64,000 nucleotides of DNA, taken from the NCBI RefSeq assembly GCF_001704415.2, contig NC_030836.1, positions 24,030,001 to 24,094,000 on the forward strand, read 5' to 3'. Positions 12,197-22,794 of this stretch are shown here, in pieces. This stretch comes from Capra hircus (Eukaryota > Chordata > Mammalia > Artiodactyla > Bovidae). The position numbers and the translations under genes are program-made. Under the pieces are notes generated by a model. The model searched no databases. It was not told where the DNA came from and was given only the letters and a program-made list of their open reading frames with translations. Each line of letters starts with the position of its first letter. The first letter of the stretch is position 1.

Positions 12197-14356
12197 TCCT
12201 CATATTGACAAGCTCTGCGCATCTCAAAGGAATTTCCCTTCTCATTCCAGTCCTCCAAAGAACAGTGTTCCAGGAGACAGAATTCTGTTTTATCAATCTG
12301 AAAATGAGATGGTGTATCTCAAATTCCCTAAGACTACTGGTTCCTGGCAAAACTGCAAGGAGACAGAATCAGCTTTAGGCAGACAGAGCTGGTTCTAACT
12401 TCCATTTCCGGTGCTCACTATTCTTTCCTTTTTGAAGCTTCACTTACCTGCTCTGTAAAATATTGACAACAACATTTCTTTCCTACAAATGAGATGAAGC
12501 CTGGCATGCAGGAGATGCTCAGAAAAAGTTTCTTATCCATTAATACAGATATTTGTGATACTAGACACATAACTGCCCAGAAGTTCAGGCAATCTGCAAA
12601 ACATGCCAATCAGATATGAAACTGGTAACTTAAAGCAAGGTCACATGGCTGGTGAAAGAGATGGGGCTGGGGGTTCAGTCTACTGTTCTCTTTTCTATCC
12701 AACCGCCAACTCTGTCAAAATTCTCATCACAGACCCCAAGACCTGCACTCTGGATCCTAAAGAGTTCCAACCCACTCAAAAAGCAAACAAACAAATCCAG
12801 AGAGTGACATGAAAATGGCTAGGCTCTTCAGAAGACATTGACTGATTCTAGTGAGCATCTGTGTGAATTATCGTGTCAAAAATGCAGGGGTCATAACGAG
12901 CTCTGATAGGATCCGATGCCTGTGACCCCCTCCCCTGACATCCTCTGGGGGCCACCAGTCCTGGCCCGACACAGCTGCTCTGCTACCCCAGTTCGCAGCT
13001 ATATTGACACAGCCATTTTCATGGTAGGCCTGTTGTAAATTTGTTGTTACATGGTGCGTCTGCCCCAAATTGCACGGTGTACGTAAATTTTTGTGTGTGT
13101 GGCGGGGCTGGCACGGGGGTTGGGGGGGTACCGGGGCTGAATGGAGCGTGTGATGAGCAACCCGCAGGAGACCTAACCCTGATAAATTGTTTACTTGTTA
13201 GCGATGGGGCTCAAGAGTGGGTCGGGGGCTGCAGGCTCAGCGGGACAGACGTAGAAGGTGGACCCACGCCAATTACCAGCCATTGTGGCGTCCCACCCTG
13301 TGATTGACACCAATGTCTCCCCTCTCACCATGGGTCCTTTTACTCTCCCAGACCCAACACAAGCCCCACTGTGCTAATACCATGGTGTCTTCAATTTCCT
13401 CTGCTGCCAGCAAAAATTAACCTAGGCCTGCAGCCTGTGGAAGACCTAAGGCCTCTGTTTTATCATGCATTTTCCCCCAGTTTTTCAAGGATGAGTTAAA
13501 AAATAGAGGTTGCTAAGGCCAGTTGGGCAACAAAGGAAGCAAAGGGGCAAACATTATCTTTGGATGACTGACTTCAAAGTTAATGATCTTCCCCACTGAA
13601 TTGTGCCCTCCGCTCCTCAATGAGGTCTTTGCCATCAGATAAAGAAGCGCCTCTTTAATCCACTAACACTTCTTTGTCCCTTTGTGGCAAAATGATCATT
13701 TCATCAGTTTTGGGTACTCTCTGCCGGGAGAGTTTTTTTTTTTTTTTTTAGCCTGAGTGATTCAGAGCAGGAGGGACAGAGAAGGGTATTTCTCTACTTC
13801 ATTTTTCCTCAAGTGACGGCTGAATAACTATGCAAAAAAATTAAGGCATAATGACCCAGCAACAGTGACAAAACCTAATTAGTCACGGAGGCCACTGGGT
13901 AATGAGCCGCAAAACCCGGCTCTTGAGTGTGTAATAACTGTATTTTTCTCCATTTCTTCCCCTTTAGTCACAGCCTTGTGTGGCATTTTTAACAAACTAA
14001 AATGGCACCAGATGCAACAGGGTTCAGACATTTTAACTTGAATTAAGAAACCATATGTTCCGATAAGTCATGGTCTCTTCTTTCCCACAGATTGGGTGCT
14101 CCATCTGCGAGGTAACACCCTGATGGCCCATGGTGAGTGAGCACCCCACGAACACGATGAGGGGTTGGGGTTGGGAGTGGGGTCTCCAGAACCCTTGCTA
14201 TAGACAGTGGTTCTGACTCCCGCCAGAATCCTGGATATTCCAGATGTGGGGCCCAGATTGTTCTCTGAGCACACTAAGACTGAGAAGCTTGATGGGGAGA
14301 GCAGATGGGAAGGGGTTCTATGTTCAAATAATAGAGTCTGGAATGCTGAGAATTGC
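12197..14356. other. mostly unique DNA, MIR traces and T-tract
   Basis: Faint MIR-like pieces lie at about 12365-12545 (+) and 12600-12700 (-). A T-tract of about 19 bases sits at 13732-13750. The block from 12800 to 14350 is otherwise free of recognisable repeats and has no recognisable coding frame. Confidence 0.45.
13104..13136 (+). other. potential G-quadruplex motif
   Basis: Four G-runs of 4, 5, 7 and 4 bases are separated by loops of 7, 2 and 4 bases. This fits the G3+N1-7 rule on the plus strand. It follows a GT tract. Confidence 0.7.
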
Positions 14357-14566
14357 CTTTAACCCTGGTGGCTCAGGTGGGAAAGTACCGCTTGCAATGT
14401 AGGAGACCCAGGTTCAATCCCTGGGTTGGGAAGATCCCCTGGAGGAGAGACTGGCAATCCACTCCAGTATTCTTGCCTAGAGAATCCCATGGACAGAGAA
14501 GCCTGGCAGGCTACAGTCCATGGGGTCGCAAAGAGCCGGACATGACGGAACAGCTAAGCATGCATT
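14357..14566 (+). mobile_element. Bov-tA SINE
   Basis: CCTGGTGGCTCAGGTGGGAA, GGTTCAATCCCTGGGTTGGG, ATTCTTGCCTAGAGAATCCC and GGGGTCGCAAAGAGCCGGAC run in the standard order. The first few bases of the head are altered. Confidence 0.93.
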
Positions 14567-14634
14567 TATGACCGTGTTATCCACTTTTGGGTGATTTAAG
14601 ACACACATTAGCCAAATCTGAGGCTCCCATTAGC

Positions 14635-14775
14635 CTTGAGAAGTAGGATGGTCCTCGTCTCCTCCATCCTTTTGAGATGAAGCAACCAAGGAGCAGCGAG
14701 CTTAGGACACTGCCCATGATCACAGTCAGGAGTGCAGGCATCAAGCTTTGGAGCCACATCTGCGATCATTATCCC
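14635..14775 (-). mobile_element. MIR relic
   Basis: TTTTGAGATGAAGCAACCAAGG, TGCCCATGATCACAGTCAGG and CAAGCTTTGGAGCCACATCT follow the antisense MIR order (TTTTACAGATGAGGAAACTG ... GGTCACACAG ... GAACCCAGG). Confidence 0.55.
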
Positions 14776-15003
14776 AGTGTATCTCCTATGTTCATCGTCA
14801 TTATTATTGTTGTCAGCAGTAATTTCCCTTTGCAGTTAGAACATTTTTTAAAGGGTGGGAAGTTTACATAGCATAGTTTGGCATGATCTCTGTCTTCAAC
14901 CCTCACTCAGATCCAGAGTCAGTTAGGTAACAGGTCAGTAATAAACAATGCTTATTTGGAGCGGGGCATCATCAGGGGTGTGCCCTTGGCCCTGGTCTGA
15001 TTT

Positions 15004-15437
15004 TATTTTATTTTTCCACAGTATTTGTTAATTGTTTATTTATTGAGAGACCATTTCTCACCCCGGATAGTCATAGTTTCATAGTTCAGGAGCACAGGAA
15101 AGTGACAAACTTCCAAGAAACTCAACCCAAAGAAATTCTTTATATTCCAAATCACTTTGCACTCTGAAAGATACCAGCCTTCTTCATCTCCTCAAAATCT
15201 TTCATGGAATCGTAATTTCTGTAGAAGTCTGCATATGCCTTCTTTCTTTTTTCAGCCACAGCAAACTTACAGAAAGCTGCAAACCCCAGGGAGACCATGA
15301 ATGCTCCAACAATATGAAATTGCAGACGTTTGGCCACCAGGCTATGCATCTGAGGTTTTGCCAAAGCAGTGGACATGGCAGTTTTTCTTCTCGACGGCTC
15401 AACCGCAACGTCCTCTCAGGCTGATGGAGAAATGGAC
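15004..15437 (-). pseudogene. COX6C: COX6C processed retrocopy with open reading frame
   Basis: The minus-strand frame 15376-15152 encodes 74 residues and ends in TGA. It reads as cytochrome c oxidase subunit 6C, a small single-span inner-membrane subunit of complex IV. The N-terminus is MSTALAKPQM, a hydrophobic span follows at about residues 21-40 (HIVGAFMVSLGFAAF), and the C-terminus (KKAYADFYRNYDSMKDFEEM...GIFQSAK) is near identical to the family. The length is right for bovine COX6C. No intron interrupts it. An AATAAA signal lies downstream (antisense TTTATT near 15038-15046), then an A-rich stretch (15001-15017 in antisense). The exact 11-bp duplication CCCTGGTCTGA (14990-15000, 15438-15448) shows LINE-mediated insertion. 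Some arginines expected near residues 11-20 appear here as His, Lys or Gln, which fits CpG decay. It is probably a pseudogene, but the frame is intact. Confidence 0.92.
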
Positions 15438-15448
15438 CCCTGGTCTGA

Positions 15449-16118
15449 CTTTAATGTGAGATGCTTCCAAACCCCATCCAGCCAGGCACTGCCCCACAGG
15501 GTTAACTTTCATTTCTCCTCTGCCTCGGTGAAGATCATCTTACTTCTGGACGTCACCAACTTTGGGGCTGAGACTGGGCTTAGAAATAACAGGCATTATG
15601 ATCTTTGCTCTGAGCCACAGAAAGGCTGACTTTTCTTTTGTTCCTCCCCATACCCAGCAGACCAAGAAAAGAACCTTCACGAGATGAATCCAGCTCCCCC
15701 TAGATTTCAATAAGGATCTTATCTCCGCCTGAGCCTCTGGCTGGGGAATCACATAAGGGGACTCTCAAATGAGGAGTCCCACGTGGAATACAGAGTATAG
15801 AATTCACCAGAAGACACAGACACAGGTTTGGAAAAAATTCCCTCCTTGGGGAATTTTAAAATTTCATGCAGTTAAAAAAAAAAAAAAACAACCCAAGCTG
15901 CAAATGTCTTCCTATAACAGGAACAATGCATGATATGAAAACATACACAAAAACAGAAAAACCAGACTATCCAACTTGAGGGTTTATATAACACGTGTTA
16001 TATTTTAATTCTCCATATAATTCTGACACAGCAAAGGCCTGGTGTCTGGGGCTGTGTAAACGTGACAGCTCTCTGTTTCTCTAATCCAAGAGCAGCTGCA
16101 TAAGGCAAAATAAGAATG
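15449..16118. other. unique non-coding DNA
   Basis: No gene or clear repeat. An A-tract of about 15 bases lies near 15872-15887. Confidence 0.45.
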
Positions 16119-16362
16119 CGGCGACCCCTGCTCAGAACTTCTCAAGGATTTCAAGACAGAGCATTAAATGAGGTGCGGGCTCTTCCACGCCTTGGGTCCT
16201 GTGTGACTGCACAGGTCACATACTCATGGAGCCAGCCCGGGAAAGCAAAGCTCACGCATCAGCGTCCAGGTCGCAAAGGCACATATGAGACAACCGCGAA
16301 CAGTTGGGCCGAGAAGGCCGCCTTGCATTATCCCGACTTCTCACTCGGAGCGGTTCAAAGCG
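16119..16362. promoter_or_regulatory. small CpG island-like segment
   Basis: By hand count this 244-bp stretch has 16 CpG, 72 C and 66 G: about 57% G+C and an observed/expected CpG ratio near 0.8. Surrounding DNA is CpG-poor. It overlaps no recognisable repeat. It meets the minimal classical island criteria and could be a promoter, an enhancer or simply a weakly methylated patch. The open plus-strand frame at 16116-16379 is probably a by-product of base composition. Confidence 0.6.
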
Positions 16363-17317
16363 GACTCTTTTTCCTCTAAACTTTGAACTTCAGAAAGCCT
16401 ACTTTAGCATCTCAGAAGTACTGTATGTAAAATAGGGAGTTTCTCCGTGCAGACAATGCCATTTCTTCTCGACTCTTCTCTGGACTTTCATCTATTCTAG
16501 TCCCCGGCAAGCTTGGCTGCTCTGCTCATTGGGCCTTTTCCTGCACTCCAGTCATTATCCTCTTTTTATATACTGCACTTCGTGCCCTTGTGAACCTGTT
16601 GAAAAATAGTGAAAGAGAGCTGAAAAGTACCACTGGCTCCTAAAAATAGTGCTGAGGAGGAGGCAGAAAGGGGGAACTCCGGTTTTATTCAGTGCTAAAG
16701 ATAACACCACCAGAGTGATAGACTCCTCCGAATTGTCTGTCCCCACCGCCCATTGTCCCCCCCCCCGGGCACTGAATGAGCCTCTTAGCAGCTCTTGAGG
16801 GCCTGTCACAGGTAGGCACCCAACAGAGATAATTCCCAGCCTATGCTTGACTGCTTCTTTATAGACACTCACTCATGGTTCTGAAAGGCCTCAGACACTG
16901 TTGAATAAACTCCCACTCGCTTCCATAACCTTTTTCTCCCGCTGAATTTTCCGGGGATGTGAGCAGCTTCCCAGCCTCGCCAGAGGATGCTTCTGAATGC
17001 ACTCCTGTTCTGAATCAAAGTCTGACAGCCAAGCCCCTTTCCTAAACAAGAGAAGAAAACGGGGGCATCGGTCCCCAGGAGGAATCTCTGTGCTTTCTTC
17101 TTCAGGTGAAAGCCAGCTCCCAGAGGCTCTGGGCTTCTTCCTGCTCTTCTCATGGGTTTATTTATTTAGGTTGCAGGAGACCTGTTTTTTTTTTTTTAAT
17201 AAAGGAAAAAAGCCTCCGTTATCTGAGTCCTCTCTCTTTTGGTTTTGAAAATGAAGTGCATGCCTATGGGACATGCCAGGGGCTGTTTGTCCTCAGAGTG
17301 TCCTGGAAGAGCACCAC
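16363..17317. other. unique non-coding DNA
   Basis: No recognisable repeat or gene. A C-run lies near 16758-16768 and a T-tract near 17186-17198. Minus-strand frames of 94-105 codons at 16555-17153 have no recognisable product. Confidence 0.4.
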
Positions 17318-17520
17318 ACCGGCTGTGAATCCAAGATCCACCATTTATTAATGTGTGGGGCCTTGGGCAAGTCACTTGCCTGTCACAATCATCTATAAAG
17401 TAGGGCTGATAACAACCTCTCTCATAGGCTCCTTTCTATCCAAGGTTCAAATAGATCATGTATGTAAAGTGTTTTCCATGGTGCCCAGAGAATTCAATAA
17501 ATGTTAGTTTTTATTACTAT
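17318..17520 (+). mobile_element. MIR SINE
   Basis: A long MIR copy runs in order: GTGAATCCAAGATCCACCA, CCTTGGGCAAGTCACTTGCC, ATCATCTATAAAGTAGGGCT, CATGTATGTAAAGTGTTTTC and TTCAATAAATGTTAGTTTTT. Confidence 0.85.
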
Positions 17521-17726
17521 ACTATTACTGTTTTCCTTTTGTTATTCTTCTGATTTGCAGACTCTTAGAGGCCCTCTGAGGCCAGTCTTTGGCTGCTGAA
17601 GACTTGTCTTCTGGCCTCTGACACTGACCAACTGCCATCCAGATCTTTCTAAGCTGGCTTCTCAGTGAAGGAGACACGACCTCCTCCTTATTACTTTTAA
17701 TTCATCTCTCTCTGTGCGTTCTAAAC

Positions 17727-18038
17727 TTTGGGGGCTTTATTTATTTTTGGCTGTGCTGAGTCTTCATTGCTGCTATTGGGCTTTCTCTAGTAGTGGTAAA
17801 TGGGAGCTACTCTCCCTTGTGGTGCGAGGGCCTCTCACAGCGGTGGCTTCTCTCTTTGCGGTGCACAAGCTCTAGGCTCATGGGTTTTGGCAGTTGTGGA
17901 GCACAGGCTTAGCGGTTGCAGCTCTTGGGCTTGGCTGTTCTGTGGCATGTGGGATTTTCCTGGACCAGGGATTGAACCTGTGTCCCCTGCACTGGCTGGC
18001 AGGTGGATTCCTAATCACTGGTCCACCAGGGAAGTCCA
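17727..18038 (-). mobile_element. CHR-1 type SINE, long form
   Basis: The reverse complement gives a complete CHR element of about 310 bp. The plus strand starts TTTATTTATTTTTGGCTGTG (the tail), passes AGGGATTGAACCTGTGTCCC (the B box) and ends CCACCAGGGAAGTCC (the head). Confidence 0.9.
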
Positions 18039-18512
18039 CTTTTCATCTGTCTCTTGAAACACCCTAGGTGGACACAGTTTGTTATATGTCCTCATTCAAA
18101 TGGAAGTGAATATTCCCCATGACTTCATAGGCCTCTTTTAAGATCACTGAGGCATGAGAGCACTTAGGAAGAATATTATATAAGACTCTGTATTGCTGTT
18201 CTTTTTATTCTTTGTTCAACTTTTACTTTATTGTGTGAAATAAACAAAACAAATGCTTTGCTGCCTCCCTACCAGAAAGATAGAGAGATCCTTTTAGAGA
18301 TTTCTCATTTAGAGGAAAATGAGGCCAAAAGTGGGGGCAATCTCCTTTCCTCTTCTCATTCCCCCAGCATTTCCTCTGGAATATCTTTAGCACAAAATGC
18401 AAACTTCAAGGTGACCCATCTCTGAGGTCTTTGTTTTGAAATATCAGGTGCAGCAACACTCCTTTGCTGAAACCACAAGGTTTTGATCCACACGCTGATT
18501 GGTGTGTGCTGG
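18039..18512. other. unique non-coding DNA
   Basis: Nothing recognised between two SINEs. Confidence 0.45.
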
Positions 18513-18700
18513 TGCTGGTTTAGCCACTCAGTCGTGTCTGACTCTCGAGACCCCCTGGACTGTAGCCCGTCAGGCTTCTCTGTCCGTGGAACTCTCCAGG
18601 CCAGAATACTGGAGTGCGTTGCCATTTACTTCTCCAGGGGATCTTCCCAACACAGGGATCGAACCTGGATCTCCTACACTGCAGGCAGATTCTTAATCGG
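18513..18700 (-). mobile_element. Bov-tA SINE, head missing
   Basis: The antisense core CACTCAGTCGTGTCTGACTC through CTGCAGGCAGATTCTTAATC is present. The final GCCACCAGGGAAGCCC expected at the SINE head is absent. Confidence 0.92.
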
Positions 18701-19012
18701 AACTTCTAAAATCAAGAGAGCTGGAGGCTAGGAAGGAGACTCCCTCACGGAGCACGTGAGCACTCTTTCTCTTAACAAGAAGAAAGGCATTTGTGTCCTG
18801 TTCGAGTTGGTCCCCCTTTAGGATCAGCACAAGGCTCTCTGAGGTAAAGTCCTGGGGGAAATTGTTCAAAGGGAATCCCACCCCAATTCTAACCCACACC
18901 AGAGAACCCATCACTCTGAGACATCTTTCCTGTCAGCAGGACTGCTTGTGAGTAGTCACTTACTCACTCAGCTGTCTACTGAACACCTACTCTGTGCCCG
19001 GTCCTCTGCAAT
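18701..19012. other. unique non-coding DNA
   Basis: Nothing recognised. Confidence 0.4.
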
Positions 19013-19243
19013 ACGCGCATGTGTGTACACTAAGCTGCTCAGTCGTATCCGACTCTTAGCGACTCTATGGACTGTAGCCCACCAGACTCCTCTGTCCATG
19101 GAATTTTCCAGGCAGGAATACTGGAGTGGGCAGCCATTCCCTTCTCCAGGGGATCTTTCTGACCCAGGGATAGAATCCGTGCCTTTTATGTCTCCTGTAC
19201 TGGCAGGAGGGTTCTTTACCACTAGTTCCATCTGGGAAGCCAC
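19013..19243 (-). mobile_element. Bov-tA SINE
   Basis: The antisense copy runs from CTGCTCAGTCGTATCCGACT to CCATCTGGGAAGCC. Its head lies two bases from the LTR target duplication that follows. Confidence 0.93.
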
Positions 19244-19249
19244 TCTTCC

Positions 19250-19689
19250 TGTTGAGGCCTGATAGAGGCCATGACTAAAATAGGCCAGAGCAAGCATCCC
19301 GGAAACAGCTGAGACACTGCCCAGGCGGGATCAAAATTACCCCCGCCGGTGACAGGAGGACTCAGCCTGTCAGCATGCTCCCCGTAGCCTGGTCTGTGCC
19401 AATCGGGACAAGGATAGGAATCTCCTAAGAAAGCCCACACATGCAAAAATCTAGCCAACTAGTAGATGCAGAGAAGCCCTTGTAACCAATCCAACCTTGC
19501 CAATTCCCTGTCTTTGTCCTAAACCTATAAACACTGCTGTAAGCCAGGGCTCAGGGCTCTGGCTCTATTCCACTGTGTTGGATGTGGCTGGGGTCCTAGC
19601 TCGAGCTAGCAATAAATTCCCTTTTTGCGTTTGCATTGTCGTGGATGTCTTGTTCTCTCAGTTCTGGGGATTTGGACCTTGGCATAACA
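19250..19689 (+). mobile_element. solo LTR of an endogenous retrovirus
   Basis: This 440-bp element begins TGTT and ends AACA, the inverted ends of a retroviral LTR. The exact 5-bp duplication CTTCC flanks it (19245-19249, 19690-19694). A TATA-like CTATAAA lies at 19525-19531 and AATAAA at 19611-19616, a spacing that suits U3, R and U5. No internal viral genes adjoin it, so it is a solo LTR left by LTR-LTR recombination. The family looks like class I or a relative; a 5-bp duplication leaves the class open. Confidence 0.8.
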
Positions 19690-19694
19690 CTTCC

Positions 19695-20344
19695 ATGTAT
19701 GGGGATATGGAAATGAGTCAATAAAAGATCCGCATGGCCAAGAACTCACCCTCAGAGTAGGATAAGCAGATTACATACAAAGAACTCTAAGACATGGTTT
19801 AAAAAACCCACTGCGCTACAACAGAGGCACAGGCAAAATATTGTGGGAGTACAGAAAGAAGAGATGAGTCCAATTTTCAAGAATCGGCAGGTGAAAGGAT
19901 AGGATCAGGAAAATCCTCTTGAATTGTGCCTTAAAAGATAAATCTGGATTTGTTCTTGCAAAGATCGGTTGAAAGAGGAAATGAGCTTCAAGGTGGAGGA
20001 ACAGTCAAAGCTCAAAAGTGTGGGCCCGAGAGGCATGTTCAGGAACAAGAGATACTGCATTGCCATTCAGTTTTCAAACATAAGTAAACTCTGAGAGAAA
20101 GGGACTTTCAGTCTTGTTTGGAGCCACCTCCTGCTCTCAGTTTATCCCCAAAATGCTCACCTCTTTCCAAAGCACACAGAGTTCCACCGGGAGGCCTGAG
20201 GAGTTACACCAGCATAAGACTTAGTCTTTGCCCTCCCAGGGCTCACAGCCCTGCCTCTTCATCCTTTTCTCTCTCCATACATAGTGCTAACATCCCTTTC
20301 ACTATACTAAAACAATCTATAGGTATTATCAGATACCTTCCAGG
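19695..20344. other. unique DNA with L2-like trace
   Basis: The stretch 19895-20060 (TGTGCCTTAAAAGATAAATC, GAGGAACAGTCAAAGCTCAA) resembles an antisense L2 3' region. The rest shows nothing recognisable. Confidence 0.35.
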
Positions 20345-20572
20345 GCTTCCCTGGCTCACTGATAAAGAATCCGCCTGCCTATGCAAGAGACGTGGGTTCA
20401 ATCCCTGGGTCAGGAAGATCCCCTGGAGTCAGAAATGGCAAACCACTCCCAGTATTCTTGCCTGGGAAGAATCTGTCCTGGGAAATTCCATGGATAGAGG
20501 AAACTAGCGGGCTACTGTCCTTGGGGTCGTGAAGAGTTGGACATGACTGAGTGACTGAACATACACACACAT
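20345..20572 (+). mobile_element. Bov-tA SINE
   Basis: The copy runs from GGGCTTCCCTGGCTCACTGA to GACTGAGTGACTGAACATAC with a short CA tail. An extra segment near 20460-20490 repeats part of the TTGCCTGG / GAATCTGTCCTGG region. Confidence 0.92.
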
Positions 20573-20589
20573 TATCATATATGATATAA

Positions 20590-20965
20590 GCTACATATTG
20601 AACTGTGGGTTTGGAGAAGACTCTCAAGAGTCCCTTGGACTGCAAGGAGATCAAACCAGTCAATCCTGAAGGAAATCAACCCTAAATGTTCATTAGAAGG
20701 GCTGATGCTGAAGCTGATACTCCAAAACTTTGGCCACTAGATGTGAAGAGCCTACTCATTAGAAAACACCCTGATTCTGGGAAAGATTGAAGGCAGGAGG
20801 AGAAGGGGATGACAGAGGACAAGACGGTTAGATGGCATCACTGACTCAATGGACATGAGTTTGAGCAAGCTCCAGGAGTTGGTGAAGGACAGGGAAGCCT
20901 GGCGTGCTGCAGTCAATGCGGTCGCAAAGAGTCGGATGTGACTAAGCAACTGAACAACAACAACC
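20590..20965 (+). mobile_element. BovB LINE 3' end
   Basis: TGGAGAAGACTCTCAAGAGT, GCAAGGAGATCAAACCAGTC, AAACACCCTGATTCTGGGAA and CAAAGAGTCGGATGTGACTA lead to an (AAC)n-type tail. This is the last part of the BovB coding region plus 3' end; the copy is 5'-truncated. Confidence 0.92.
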
Positions 20966-21234
20966 TACATATATAATTTAACAAAAAACCATGGGATACC
21001 CTGTCAGAGATATAAAGGAGAAATAAAAGGAAAATAATTTATAATAGCATATATTTAAATATGTAAATGCTTGAGGAAGCTTACACTAAAGTTATGAGAG
21101 ATCAAAAGTTTTTATCTACATGTAGGATTATTGTAAATGCGGTCACTATAAAAGTAGACCAACAGACCTGTATTTTGCTGGAGAATCAAGCACCACAAGT
21201 AGTGTTGCCATCAGTGGATGTAATTTTCTGAAGT

Positions 21235-21530
21235 GGTTGAACACTCTTAGTCAAAGGCCAGTCTAAACAAAATGGACATGGGGAGAGGGGAAGAGAGGGT
21301 GAGATGTATGGAAAGAATAACATGGAAACTTACACTACCATATGTAAAATAGATAGCCAATGGGAATTTGCTGTATGTCTCAGGAAAATCAAACAGGGGC
21401 TCTGTATCGACCTAGAGGCATGGGATGGGGAGGGAGATGGGAGGGAGGTTTAAAAGGGAGGGGGTATATGTATACCTATGGCTGACTCATATTGAGATTT
21501 GACAGAAAACAGTAAAATTATGAAGAGCAA
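21235..21530 (+). mobile_element. ruminant L1 3' UTR
   Basis: GGAATTTGCTGTATGTCTCA, AAACAGGGGCTCTGTATCGA, a G-rich block and GTATACCTATGGCTGACTCA match the 3' UTR of artiodactyl L1. The G-block 21422-21445 has at least four GGG runs, a known quadruplex-forming trait of L1 3' UTRs. Confidence 0.85.
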
Positions 21531-21552
21531 TATATATATATATATATATATT
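21531..21552. repeat. (TA)n microsatellite
   Basis: Eleven TA units follow the L1 3' UTR, probably grown from its tail. Confidence 0.95.
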
Positions 21553-21631
21553 AGCCCTTCTTTGTTTTTTAACAATGGTTGCTGCATTCCTGAGAAATTT
21601 TCTGTGTATTAAACTGTGCAAAGATTACTTG

Positions 21632-21885
21632 GTGTCTACAGGCTCCAATCATTTGGCCACCTGATATGAAGAGCCAACTCACTGGAAAAGACTATGATGC
21701 TGGGAAAGATTGAAGGCAGGAGGAGAAGGGGGTGACATTGGATGAGACGGTTGTATGGCATTACCAATGCAATGGGCATGAACTTGAACAAACTCCAGGA
21801 GATGGTGAAGGCCAGGGAGGCCTGGCGTGCTGCAGTCCATGGGGTTGTGGACTTGGACGTGACTTGGCAACTGAACAAGAACAAA
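21632..21885 (+). mobile_element. BovB LINE 3' end
   Basis: GGCTCCAATCATTTGGCCAC, TATGATGCTGGGAAAGATTG and GGCCTGGCGTGCTGCAGTCC lead to GCAACTGAACAAGAACAAAA. It is a 5'-truncated copy of about 250 bp. Confidence 0.9.
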
Positions 21886-21892
21886 AAATAGG

Positions 21893-21993
21893 TAAAACAG
21901 AGTTTGGTTGATTCATGTTGATGTTTGGTGGAAACCAACATAATACTGTAAAGCAATTATCTTTCAATTAAAAATAAATAAAAAATAAAAATA
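21893..21993 (+). mobile_element. L1 3' terminus with A-rich tail
   Basis: GGTTGATTCATGTTGATGTT, TACTGTAAAGCAATTATCTT and (AAATA)n are the last 100 bases of a ruminant L1. They may be the end of the same L1 as 21235-21530, separated by the BovB insertion. Confidence 0.75.
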
Positions 21994-22087
21994 AACCAGA
22001 GTTAGGTATGAGCCTTAGACAATTATAAAAAGTTTTTAACCTTGAACATCTAGTGGAATACCACAAAATTTTGTGACTTGTGGTGTA

Positions 22088-22246
22088 GTTATTGTCTGGG
22101 ACTATCCTCTGCATTGCCTCTGCATAGTATATGACAGCAGTCCTCGCCAATCAACGTGATCACTAGTCACCACACATAAATATTTACAAAATGCCTCTGA
22201 GAGGCAGTGCCAGCCCATTGAGAACCATTGGTTTAGAGTTTAATTG
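22088..22246 (-). mobile_element. MER20-like relic
   Basis: GTCTGGGACTATCCTCTGCA and the terminal CATTGAGAACCATTGG follow the order of an antisense MER20. The middle is much diverged. Confidence 0.5.
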
Positions 22247-22409
22247 AGGAAGGAAGGCTCACACCGCAAAAGACAACCGTATCATCTATTAAATGTCAAA
22301 TCAGTCATTCAGAATAGCCATCAAGCACTCTTCAAAACAGGTCAAGAAAACTGGGGTTTCAAGTTACCAGGAAATTCTTCACGGCTTAGCATGGTTTAAG
22401 AAAAAGTAA

Positions 22410-22785
22410 AGTCTCTGAATCAGACTCCGGGGCCAGGATTCCAACTTTGACATTTACTCCCTGCATGAATTTGTGTAAGTACTTTAACTCCTCCAATCCT
22501 TCTTTTGTCTAGCTGTAGAATGGGAATGATGATACCTACTCTGAAAGGTAAGTGTGTATGTGTGTGTTAGTCACTTAGTTGTGTTTGACTCTTTGCGACC
22601 GCATGGACTATAGCCTGCCAAGCTCTTCTGTCCACGGGACTTTCCAGACAGGAATACTGGAGTGGGTTGTCATCTCCTTCTCCAAGGATAGGTAAGTTGG
22701 GAGGATTAAATGTAAAGTATATGGGAGAATACCTGGCTCTCGGCAGATGTTCAACAAGCAGTAGCTGTTATTGTTATAAAGGAAG
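22410..22785 (+). mobile_element. MIR SINE split by a Bov-tA
   Basis: The left part (GACTCCGGGGCCAGGATTCC, TTAACTCCTCCAATCCTTC, AGAATGGGAATGATGATACC) and the right part (GGATTAAATGTAAAGTATAT, CCTGGCTCTCGGCAGATGTT) are one MIR. A Bov-tA at 22554-22689 interrupts it. Confidence 0.8.
22554..22689 (-). mobile_element. Bov-tA SINE inserted in MIR
   Basis: The antisense core is ACTTAGTTGTGTTTGACTCT through GTCATCTCCTTCTCCA. The exact 8-bp duplication AGGTAAGT is at 22546-22553 and 22690-22697. Confidence 0.92.
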
Positions 22786-22794
22786 AGCAACTCT

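Noticed and set aside
16116..16379. 87-codon frame in the CpG-rich patch as a coding exon
   Set aside because: Stop codons are rare in GC-rich sequence; the peptide has no recognisable domain and no flanking splice signals were identified.
19250..19689. Host promoter from TATA box and poly(A) signal
   Set aside because: The TGTT/AACA ends and flanking duplication show a retroviral LTR, and no downstream gene is visible.
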